DNA of 64,000 nucleotides from Exiguobacterium sp. BMC-KP. GTDB taxonomy: Bacteria > Bacillota > Bacilli > Exiguobacteriales > Exiguobacteriaceae. A model generated the notes under the pieces. It saw only the letters and a program-made list of their open reading frames with translations. It did no database searches and was not told the DNA's origin. Position 1 is the first letter of the stretch; each line of letters starts with the position of its first letter. Both the position numbers and the translations under genes were made by a program. Shown in pieces: positions 20,085 to 27,813 of this stretch. The DNA lies in NCBI RefSeq assembly GCF_001275385.1, contig NZ_LGIW01000015.1, positions 372,001-436,000 of the forward strand, given 5' to 3'.

Positions 20085-21557
20085 TCATGCATATTTTTGT
20101 TCTTGATCGACGGACTCAACGACAGCCAATGTCGTCGTCCGTCGTTTTTTGATGAAGAACGATAGGATCAATGCTGCGAGTGCAAGTAACGTCGCAATGA
20201 AGAACGTATCATTGATCCCTTCAATCATCGCTTGCATTTGCAACCATTCCGGATTAGCAGCTTCAGGTTGTGAAGCGAATTCCGGGACGTGTTGTTTCGT
20301 CCGTGATGTCATGATTGTTACGAGTAGACCTGATCCGATGGCACCGGATACTTGTGACAACGTATTGTTCAATGCCGTACCGTGTGGCGTCAAGTGTTGC
20401 GGAATATGGTTCAAACCGTTCGTCATGACCGGCATCATGACCATTGAGATTCCGAGGAAACGCAACGTATACATGATGACGAGGTAGGCATAGGATGTAT
20501 CTGCAGCTAACTGACTAAACGAGAATGTCGTCAACACAGTCAGTGATAAGCCGATGATAGCAAGGATTCGGGCACCAAAGCGATCAAAGAGTCGACCGGT
20601 GATGGGTGACATGATTGCCATAACGATGGCACCCGGTAACATCAACAGACCAGAATGGAATGGTGAGATTCCGCGAATTGTTTGGATGTAGATTGGCATC
20701 AGAATCATTGCTGAGAACATCGACATGTTCAGGACCATCGAAATCCCTTGTGATAAGGCAAACATTGGGTAACGGAAGATTCCGAACTCTAGCATCGGTT
20801 CTTCGAGCAAGAATTGACGTATAATGAAAGAAGTCAAACTGATCACACCAATGATCAATGAACCAATGACCGTCCATGAACCCCATCCTGCTGAACCAGC
20901 AGAGCTAAATCCATACAGCAAACCACCGAAACCGAAGCTTGAGAGAACGAGTGAGAACAAATCGAGTTTGAGTGTGCTGCGGACTGTTTCTTTTTTCAAT
21001 AAGAAAGCACCTGTGAACAGGACGAGTAATGCGATTGGTGTGACGAGATGGAACAACATCCGCCATTCGTAATGTTCGAGAATCCAACCAGACAATGTCG
21101 GTCCGATGGCTGGGGCGAACGTAATGACGAGTCCGAAAATCCCCATTGCTTGTCCGCGTTTCTCAATCGGGAAACCAGTCAAGAGAACGTTCATTAAAAG
21201 CGGCATCATGATCGCAGAACCAGATGCCTGCATCATACGAGCGCCGAGTAGAAGCGGGAAGACGTGTGCTTGACCGGCAATGATCGTACCGAGTGAAAAC
21301 AGTGTCATTGCCGTCAAGAAAAGTTGACGCGTCGAGAACTTTTGGACGAGAAACGCCGACGTCGGAATCATGATTCCGTTGACGAGCATATAACCCGTCG
21401 TTAGCCATTGGGCGGTGCTTGCCTGGATACCAAATGATCCCATGATCGAGGGTAAGGCAATATTAAGTAACGTTGAGTTCAGGACCGCAACGAACGCACC
21501 TGCCATGAGGACAGTTAAAATTAAATAAAGTCGTGATGATTGCTTGCTTGATTGCAT
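20085..21557 (-). CDS. MFS drug-efflux transporter, DHA2 (EmrB/QacA) type
   Basis: A 490-residue transporter with about 14 hydrophobic helices. The first helix has the family signature VAVLNSTLLNIALPSI, and motif A-like residues (SPITGRLFDRFGAR) lie between helices in the second half. Proton-driven export of toxic compounds is the usual role. AAGGAG lies about 10 nt before the start on the minus strand. It is divergent from a TetR-type gene with a palindrome between them, so drug-responsive repression is likely. Confidence 0.85.
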   Translation of the reverse strand: MQSSKQSSRLYLILTVLMAGAFVAVLNSTLLNIALPSIMGSFGIQASTAQWLTTGYMLVNGIMIPTSAFLVQKFSTRQLFLTAMTLFSLGTIIAGQAHVFPLLLGARMMQASGSAIMMPLLMNVLLTGFPIEKRGQAMGIFGLVITFAPAIGPTLSGWILEHYEWRMLFHLVTPIALLVLFTGAFLLKKETVRSTLKLDLFSLVLSSFGFGGLLYGFSSAGSAGWGSWTVIGSLIIGVISLTSFIIRQFLLEEPMLEFGIFRYPMFALSQGISMVLNMSMFSAMILMPIYIQTIRGISPFHSGLLMLPGAIVMAIMSPITGRLFDRFGARILAIIGLSLTVLTTFSFSQLAADTSYAYLVIMYTLRFLGISMVMMPVMTNGLNHIPQHLTPHGTALNNTLSQVSGAIGSGLLVTIMTSRTKQHVPEFASQPEAANPEWLQMQAMIEGINDTFFIATLLALAALILSFFIKKRRTTTLAVVESVDQEQKYA

Positions 21558-21582
21558 TTCGTTATGCTCCTTTTGTACTACG

Positions 21583-21600
21583 AGTCTAAAATGTTAGACT
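21583..21600. promoter_or_regulatory. Candidate TetR operator
   Basis: AGTCTA (21583-21588) and TAGACT (21595-21600) are perfect inverted half-sites with a 6-bp spacer, 26 bp upstream of the MFS start. The position suits repression by the divergent regulator. Confidence 0.55.
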
Positions 21601-21726
21601 TGAATTCTATAACTGACTTGGCTATCTTACCAGTCGAAGTCGAATGATTTCAAATTATTTGCTTCATACACTAAAATAAGTGATTGCTAAACCATTCTTA
21701 TCATTTGAACAGAAAAGGACAAGACC

Positions 21727-22635
21727 ATGAATCCAAAAAAGAAACAACTATTAGATGCTGCCTATCAGCTATTCGTCGAAAAAGGCTATCAATCAACATC
21801 CATCCAGGATATTCTTGAGCACAGCAATGTCTCAAAAGGAACGTTCTATAACTATTTTTCATCCAAAAATGAATTGTTTATCGATGTTTTCAATACTGTC
21901 TTTGAAAAAATGCGGACGGCGCGTAAAGAAATCTTAGTTGGACGAGATGTCTCAGACTATGAAACGTTCATCCAACAAGGAAACTGCTATTTGGAACTGA
22001 TGCAAAAATATAAATTGTATACGTTATTCGAAGAGGCGATTGCGTCGAACGAAAAAGAACTCAAAGCATTTATGGAAAACAATCGTCTCCTTGAAATCGA
22101 ATGGACGTTTGAGCGACTGCGAGATCTATTTGGTCAGACAAAGGAACCATACCTCTTGGATCTAGCTGTCATTTATACCGGGATGTTGCAGTATGCCATG
22201 TACTTCTTCCGCCAATCCGAACGAAATACGCAGCCCGAGCGGGTCGTCCGTTATGTATTCAATCGATTGACGCACCTCGTTGAAGATGTCAGTCGAACGG
22301 AGGAACAGTTAATTCCACCACGCTTTTTATCCGTCTGGCTGGATCGCCCGCAAGATGAAGTCGTCATTCGGAAGGATTTATTTGAAAAGACGAGTGCGCA
22401 TATGAAGCGGTTGATCACGTTGTCTTCGATTTCCGATGAATCCAAGGAAGCACATGAAGAGGTGCTTGACTTCATTTATGAGGAACTACTCGAACGTAAG
22501 AAACCTAAAATTCATCTCCTTCGCCGTGCGCTTGAGACGATGGATGAAGATCCAGTCTTTGCGGGTCAGGAAATCATGGCAACCTATAAGGCAATGGTCG
22601 ATGAGATTGCACGCATTCGGACCAAAAATTCCTAA
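21727..22635 (+). CDS. TetR/AcrR family transcriptional regulator
   Basis: A 302-residue repressor. The N-terminal HTH is typical (YQSTSIQDILEHSNVSKGTFYNYF). The ligand-binding part is longer than the usual ~190-200 residues, with a charged C-terminal extension of about 100 residues (from about 200) that could be a second helical domain. It is divergent from the DHA2 efflux gene, which is its likely target. Confidence 0.85.
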   Translation: MNPKKKQLLDAAYQLFVEKGYQSTSIQDILEHSNVSKGTFYNYFSSKNELFIDVFNTVFEKMRTARKEILVGRDVSDYETFIQQGNCYLELMQKYKLYTLFEEAIASNEKELKAFMENNRLLEIEWTFERLRDLFGQTKEPYLLDLAVIYTGMLQYAMYFFRQSERNTQPERVVRYVFNRLTHLVEDVSRTEEQLIPPRFLSVWLDRPQDEVVIRKDLFEKTSAHMKRLITLSSISDESKEAHEEVLDFIYEELLERKKPKIHLLRRALETMDEDPVFAGQEIMATYKAMVDEIARIRTKNS

Positions 22636-22640
22636 AAGGG

Positions 22641-22669
22641 TTGCTTTTTGAAACTGATGCCAGTACACT
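22641..22669 (+). promoter_or_regulatory. Promoter for the SulP gene
   Basis: TTGCTT (22641-22646), 17-bp spacer, TACACT (22664-22669), between the TetR stop and the SulP ribosome site. Confidence 0.6.
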
Positions 22670-22707
22670 GAGACCATTCATGTTAGAAAAGGGGTCTCGG
22701 TTATCAT

Positions 22708-24150
22708 ATGTTTACTCAATGGAAAAAAGAGTGGTTCCTGCAACCAAAAGCGGATCTATTGTCCGGCATCGTCGTTGCTTTGGCACTTGTTCCAGAAGCG
22801 ATTGCGTTTTCACTGATCGCTGGTGTCAATCCGATGGTCGGTTTATACGCTTCGGTCATCATTGCAATCGTCATCTCAATTGCCGGTGGTCGTCCTGGAA
22901 TGATCTCGGCTGCAACTGGTGCGATGGCACTCGTCGTCGTTCAACTCGTTAAGGATCATGGCGTCGACTATTTACTTGCTGCTGGTATTCTTGCCGGTCT
23001 TCTACAAATCACATTTGGCTTTTTAGGGATCGCTAAATTATTGCGATTCATTCCTCGAGCAGTCATGGTTGGATTCGTCAATGCACTGGCCATCCTGATT
23101 TTCTCGGCGCAACTCCCTCAATTCGAAGGGCAAAACTGGATCATGTATGCGATGGTTGCTGCATCTCTTGCCATCATCTTGTTATTCCCACGCGTGACGA
23201 AAGCCATTCCGGCACCACTCGTTGCGATTACAATCATGACGGTGTTAACGGTCGTCTTTTCACTCGATACGCGAGTCATCGGGGATATGGGACAAATCGA
23301 AGCGGCTTTACCGAGCTTCTTCTTACCGAATGTCCCATTTTCGATTGAGACATTACAGATCATTTTCCCGTATGCCTTATCCCTTGCTTTTGTTGGATTG
23401 ATCGAATCATTGCTGACAGCACGAATCGTTGATGAGATGACGGATACGACATCAAACAAAGCGATGGAATCACGCGGTCAAGGGATTGCAAACATCATTG
23501 CCGGTATGTTCGGTGGTATGCCAGGTTGTGCGATGATTGGTCAATCCGTCATCAATGTCACTTCCGGTGGTCGTGGTCGATTGTCGACGTTGACAGCAGG
23601 TGTTTTCTTGATGCTGTTGATGTTTACGATGAACGATTTACTGATGACGATTCCAATGGGAGCACTCGTTGGTGTCATGTTCTTCGTTTCGTATGCGACG
23701 TTCGACTGGGGTTCATTCAAGATGCTCAAGACATCACCAAAGAGTGACTCGGCTATCATGTTAGCGACCGTTCTCGTCACTGTATTGACGAATGATTTAT
23801 CGATGGGCGTTCTTGTCGGAATCTTACTTGCTGCGTTATTGTTCGCTTCAAAAATTTCTCGTATTCAAGTAGAGCGAGAAGAGCAAACGGAGCGGGTATA
23901 TTATATGATTCGTGGACCGTTGTTCTTTGCGTCAACGACGGCATTTATGGAACAGTTCCGACTAGAGGCTGATCCATCGTCCTTCATCACACTCGACTTC
24001 TCAGCCTGTCATTTATTTGATGACTCAGCCATTGAAGCGATTGAAAACGTCGTGTTGAAATATGAACGACTTGGGAAAAAAGTTGAACTCACTGGATTAA
24101 ATGAAGAGTCGCAGGCTCTCGTTGATCGACTAGCGCAACGGATTGCGTAA
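22708..24150 (+). CDS. SulP family anion transporter with STAS domain
   Basis: A 480-residue SLC26/SulP protein. About 10-12 membrane helices (to about residue 380) include the family segments ALVPEAIAFSLIAGVNP and MPGCAMIGQSVINVTSGG. A short cytoplasmic STAS domain follows (about 395-480). Bacterial members carry sulfate, bicarbonate or dicarboxylates; the substrate cannot be read from sequence here. AAGGGG lies about 12 nt before ATG 22708. Confidence 0.85.
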   Translation: MFTQWKKEWFLQPKADLLSGIVVALALVPEAIAFSLIAGVNPMVGLYASVIIAIVISIAGGRPGMISAATGAMALVVVQLVKDHGVDYLLAAGILAGLLQITFGFLGIAKLLRFIPRAVMVGFVNALAILIFSAQLPQFEGQNWIMYAMVAASLAIILLFPRVTKAIPAPLVAITIMTVLTVVFSLDTRVIGDMGQIEAALPSFFLPNVPFSIETLQIIFPYALSLAFVGLIESLLTARIVDEMTDTTSNKAMESRGQGIANIIAGMFGGMPGCAMIGQSVINVTSGGRGRLSTLTAGVFLMLLMFTMNDLLMTIPMGALVGVMFFVSYATFDWGSFKMLKTSPKSDSAIMLATVLVTVLTNDLSMGVLVGILLAALLFASKISRIQVEREEQTERVYYMIRGPLFFASTTAFMEQFRLEADPSSFITLDFSACHLFDDSAIEAIENVVLKYERLGKKVELTGLNEESQALVDRLAQRIA

Positions 24151-24166
24151 CTAGTGTTGTAATTGA

Positions 24167-24213
24167 AATGAGGTAAAGTTCCTAGACTCAGTTGGGGATT
24201 TTACCTCATTTTT
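24167..24213 (+). terminator. Terminator after the SulP gene
   Basis: AATGAGGTAAA (24167-24177) / TTTACCTCATT (24200-24210) with a 22-nt loop, followed by T's. Confidence 0.8.
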
Positions 24214-24325
24214 CGTTATATATACTATAATAAAGTACGATATATCCAATAAATGTAATAGTGTGATAAGGTTCACGTTAGTAATAATCAAACTCATAAT
24301 ATTTAGGGGAAATGAGGTGTAATAA

Positions 24326-24778
24326 ATGAGAAACTTTCATTTGAATAGGATTATCAACTTGCGCACGATTGAAGCATATTTTTTGAGAGATAGTTATTTA
24401 ATACCACCTACCTATTGTCTAATACTGATTGACTATCAACGTCCTAGCACAATTGACGATTTCCCCTATTTAAAGAATATTGATGGAATCTCGGAAGACG
24501 AATTTGGAAATGATAATTTTATCAAGGCAATTATTATTTCATCGGAGGAGTTCACTCAAGAAACTTATGATGAATTGTGTATAGTGGCGGGTGGTTTTTT
24601 AGAGGATAAAGAAGAATGTCGCTGGAATTTTGACATAGAAGTTAATAGTGATTTCAAATATAAAAATAATTTGAATGATATTTTTCCTTTACTCCAAAAT
24701 GTATTAGAAAAATATAAGTGTCCTATCAACGTTAATCATATTCCTACAGAAAAATTTAACTTCTTATCACAACAATAA
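24326..24778 (+). CDS. AT-rich orphan protein, unknown function
   Basis: A 150-residue acidic soluble protein rich in Asn, Ile, Asp and Phe. Its base and codon use (AAT, ATA, TTT) is much more AT-rich than all neighbours, and so is the surrounding 24.2-25.0 kb. GAGGTG lies 7 nt before ATG 24326, and TATAAT occurs at 24226-24231. I do not recognise the family. The size, acidity and island composition are reminiscent of immunity proteins of polymorphic toxins, but no toxin gene is present. Recent transfer is likely. Confidence 0.6.
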   Translation: MRNFHLNRIINLRTIEAYFLRDSYLIPPTYCLILIDYQRPSTIDDFPYLKNIDGISEDEFGNDNFIKAIIISSEEFTQETYDELCIVAGGFLEDKEECRWNFDIEVNSDFKYKNNLNDIFPLLQNVLEKYKCPINVNHIPTEKFNFLSQQ

Positions 24779-25022
24779 AAATGAGAGATGATGTTTTAAC
24801 ATTCAAACTTACTACTCGTTCGATACGAACTATAGGATATCTATATGATCTTCAAATATTGGAATCAACAATAAAATCAAGGGATGATTGAATATCATAT
24901 ATGATTTATGTGCTATCACTGAAAATAACAGTAAAATGATTTAAAGAATGAACATGTGATTAAGAGGATAAGTGCGACGTTCTGTCAGTTTCGTTATACT
25001 GAAACAAAAGGGGGCATTTAGG
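24779..25022. other. AT-rich non-coding stretch
   Basis: The 244 bp after the AT-rich orphan gene hold no gene and no clear hairpin terminator. TATACT at 24995-25000 is a plausible -10 for the next gene. The composition matches the orphan gene, so it may be part of the same acquired segment. Confidence 0.5.
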
Positions 25023-25847
25023 ATGAAATGGTTTCGATTTGAGCAAGAAGGAAAAGTAGGTATCGGGGTTGAACAGGATGGGTCTACATATGATGTGACA
25101 GCACAAGTTTATACGGATTCGCTACTCGAAGTGATCTCACGTGAGTTCGAAGTCGATCTCGATCTCGATATCGCGCCATTACTAAAAGGGGATGTTCGTA
25201 AGCTAGTTCCATATGTTCCGGCACGAAACGTCATTTGTGTCGGTAAGAACTATGCTGATCATATTAAAGAGATGGATACGGCGGGAGCAGGTAAATTCGT
25301 CTTATTTACAAAAGCCCCGACATCGATCGTCGGCCCGTTCGAACCGATTGAACGGCATGCAGATTTGACGCAACAACTGGATTACGAAGGGGAACTCGCT
25401 ATCATCATCGGGACGACGGGTCGTGATCTAACACCAGAGAATGCACTTGATCATGTGTTTGGCTACAGTATCGTCAATGACGTGACCGCACGGGACTTAC
25501 AAAAAGAACACGTCCAGTTCTTCCGTGGCAAATCACTTGATGGGTTCTGTCCATTCGGTCCAGTTATCGTCTCAGCGGATAGCTTTGATCCGAGTGACGT
25601 TCTCGTCGAGACACGCGTGAACGGGGAACTCCGTCAGTCGGGATCAACTGCCTTAATGTTGCGTGACGTCGTGACGATTTTGGTTGAAGTGTCACGTGGG
25701 ATGACGCTAGAATCGGGTGATGTCATCGCGACAGGAACTCCTGCTGGCGTAGGTCATGGGATGAAACCGCCCGTCTATCTACAGACAGGTGATGTTGTTG
25801 AAGTATCGATTGCTGGGATCGGTCGCCTACAAAATGAAGTACAGTAA
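25023..25847 (+). CDS. Fumarylacetoacetate hydrolase (FAH) family protein
   Basis: A 274-residue member of the FAH superfamily (oxaloacetate decarboxylase, acylpyruvase or 2-hydroxyhepta-2,4-diene-dioate isomerase types). Metal and active-site segments are visible: VGKNYADHIKEM, DYEGELAIIIG with the metal-binding Glu residues, NDVTARDLQ, and a C-terminal ATGTPAGVG. AAAGGGGG lies 8 nt before ATG 25023. There is no aromatic-catabolism operon around it, so acylpyruvase/oxaloacetate activity is more likely than homoprotocatechuate degradation. Confidence 0.8.
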   Translation: MKWFRFEQEGKVGIGVEQDGSTYDVTAQVYTDSLLEVISREFEVDLDLDIAPLLKGDVRKLVPYVPARNVICVGKNYADHIKEMDTAGAGKFVLFTKAPTSIVGPFEPIERHADLTQQLDYEGELAIIIGTTGRDLTPENALDHVFGYSIVNDVTARDLQKEHVQFFRGKSLDGFCPFGPVIVSADSFDPSDVLVETRVNGELRQSGSTALMLRDVVTILVEVSRGMTLESGDVIATGTPAGVGHGMKPPVYLQTGDVVEVSIAGIGRLQNEVQ

Positions 25848-25879
25848 ACGTTCATGACTGAATGACGTTATTTTCAATC

Positions 25880-25915
25880 AACCGCTTTCCGAATTTGATT
25901 CGGAGAGCGGTTTTT
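25880..25915 (+). terminator. Terminator after the FAH gene
   Basis: AACCGCT-TT-CCGAAT / ATTCGG-AG-AGCGGTT with loop TTG and T5. Confidence 0.8.
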
Positions 25916-25976
25916 CTATGGAACAAGTTTGAAAATAAAAAAATGATTGATTTCATTCAATAAAACAGTCATTTTA

Positions 25977-26108
25977 TGACCGTTTTTGATGTATAATGAA
26001 ACTATAAGAACGGTTTCATGTCGAAAAAAGTCGCTTTTTGAACGTTTTATAAAGAATTTATATAAAATTTGAACGTTTTTGATTGATTTTTAGATGTAAA
26101 CGCTTTAT
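25977..26108 (+). promoter_or_regulatory. fru operon control region: promoter, four phased repeats, cre-like site
   Basis: TATAAT (25992-25997) is the -10; the -35 is weak. Four direct copies of a GA(A/C)CG(T/G)TT core start at 25978, 26008, 26040 and 26071, spaced 30, 32 and 31 bp, about three helical turns. A 7-bp dyad ATGAAAC/GTTTCAT (25996-26019) covers the likely start site. ATGTAAACGCTTTAT (26094-26108) matches the CcpA cre consensus with one mismatch. The repeats are the likely FruR operators. Confidence 0.6.
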
Positions 26109-26132
26109 ATTAAAGATGCGGAGGGAAACCTT

Positions 26133-26879
26133 ATGTTAACGAAAAAACGCCATCAACTCATCCTCGAGCTTCTTGCTCGAGAAGAAGTCGTCAAGATGCA
26201 AAAAATCGTCGAACAAACCGGTGCCAGTGAATCCACGATTCGTCGTGATTTATCACAACTCGAGACAGCAGGTCATTTGCGTCGAGTGCACGGGGGAGCG
26301 ACAGCGAACCATTTGCAAATTGAAGAACCGAGTTATTTCGAGAAGAGCGACCAACATGTCGAAGAGAAGGAACGGATCGCGCGAGCGGCTGCTGACCTGA
26401 TCGAGGATGGCATGTATGTCTATCTGGATGCCGGAACGACGACGCTTGCCATCGTTCCGTATCTCGAAGAGAAGGTGATTACGGTCGTGACGAACAGTCT
26501 TCCTCTAGCGAACACGTTACTCTATCACCGTATCCCGACGTTCGTCGTCGGAGGTCAACTCAAGCATTCAACGCAAGCACTCGTCGGTTACAACGCACGT
26601 GAAGGAATGTTGATTTACCATTTTGATGTCGCATTCCTTGGGATGAACGGTGTTCATCCGACACAAGGCTTCACGACACCAGATCCGGAAGAGGCACTCG
26701 TAAAGAAGACAGCGATCGAATTAGCAAAACAATCGTATGTACTCGTCGATGAGACGAAGCTGGATGCGATCAGCTTCAGTCGGGTGGCGTCCTTGCAAGC
26801 GGCGACGATCATCACGACGACATCCAGTGAGCAAGAAGCGAAATACAGTCAATACACAGAGGTGGTGAACGCGAAATGA
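26133..26879 (+). CDS. fruR: DeoR-family repressor of the fructose operon
   Basis: A 248-residue DeoR-type regulator with an N-terminal winged HTH (KRHQLILELLAREEVVKMQ, GASESTIRRDLSQLE) and a DeoRC sugar-phosphate sensing domain (LDAGTTTLAIVPYL; VDETKLDAISF). In Bacillales FruR is released by fructose-1-phosphate. It is the first gene of fruR-fruK-fruA and probably autoregulated through repeats in its leader. GCGGAGGGA precedes ATG 26133; its stop overlaps the fruK start (ATGA). Confidence 0.9.
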   Translation: MLTKKRHQLILELLAREEVVKMQKIVEQTGASESTIRRDLSQLETAGHLRRVHGGATANHLQIEEPSYFEKSDQHVEEKERIARAAADLIEDGMYVYLDAGTTTLAIVPYLEEKVITVVTNSLPLANTLLYHRIPTFVVGGQLKHSTQALVGYNAREGMLIYHFDVAFLGMNGVHPTQGFTTPDPEEALVKKTAIELAKQSYVLVDETKLDAISFSRVASLQAATIITTTSSEQEAKYSQYTEVVNAK

Positions 26880-27796
26880 TTTATACACTGACACTCAACC
26901 CATCAATCGACTATTATGTCACGTTACCGGTATTTGAGGCAGGACAAGTCAATCGTGTCGAACAGGCGGAAAAAGTGGCCGGAGGGAAAGGAATCAACGT
27001 CTCTCTCGTCCTAAAAAACTATGAGGTAGAAACACAAGCACTCGGATTCCTTGGAGGAAGTACCGGACAATTCATCCGGACAGAACTTGAGAAGCGAGGC
27101 GTGTTAACCGACTTCACACCAATTCAAGATGAGACGCGAATTAACGTGAAAATTCGTGCCGATCAAGAATCTGAGTTGAATGCAGCGGGACCGAAGATTC
27201 AACCGGAAGAGCTAGAGCATTTATTATCCCGATTCAAGACGATGCAAGCCGGTGATATCGTCGTCTTCGCAGGCAGTATCCCAAGCAGTCTACCTCATGA
27301 TCTCTATCGTCATATCGCGACGATCTTGAACGAGCGGAATGTTCGCTTCGCCGTCGATACGACGAAGGAAGCGATGCTTGAAGTCTTACCACTCGGTCCA
27401 TTTTTAATTAAGCCGAATCACCATGAACTCGGTGAAATCTTCGACGTCGAGATTACGTCGAAGGAGATGGCCGTTCCGTACGCCCAACAACTTGTTGAAC
27501 GTGGTGCTGAGAACGTCGTCATCTCATTTGCAGGAGACGGAGCACTGCTCGTTAATCGTCAAGGCGCCTATACAGCAAACACACCGGCAGGAAAGCTCGT
27601 CAACTCCGTCGGTGCCGGAGACTCACTCGTCGCCGGATTCGTCGCCAGCCACGCGCTCGGCAAATCACCAGAAGAAGCGTTCCGTTATGCGGTAACAACT
27701 GGTAGTGCGTCTGCTTATTCCTTCGGTCTTTGTACGAAGGAAGATATCGATCGTCTCCTCGTAGACGTCAACGTCGTTGAACTCATTCAATCCTAA
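26876..27796 (+). CDS. fruK: 1-phosphofructokinase
   Basis: A 306-residue PfkB-family kinase that phosphorylates fructose-1-P to fructose-1,6-bisphosphate. PfkB signatures are present: GGKGINVSLVLK near the N-terminus and NSVGAGDSLVAGF with the catalytic Asp near residue 250. It overlaps fruR by 4 nt and precedes fruA by 17 nt, so it is firmly in the operon. Confidence 0.95.
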   Translation: MIYTLTLNPSIDYYVTLPVFEAGQVNRVEQAEKVAGGKGINVSLVLKNYEVETQALGFLGGSTGQFIRTELEKRGVLTDFTPIQDETRINVKIRADQESELNAAGPKIQPEELEHLLSRFKTMQAGDIVVFAGSIPSSLPHDLYRHIATILNERNVRFAVDTTKEAMLEVLPLGPFLIKPNHHELGEIFDVEITSKEMAVPYAQQLVERGAENVVISFAGDGALLVNRQGAYTANTPAGKLVNSVGAGDSLVAGFVASHALGKSPEEAFRYAVTTGSASAYSFGLCTKEDIDRLLVDVNVVELIQS

Positions 27797-27813
27797 AAGG
27801 AGTGTGACTACTC

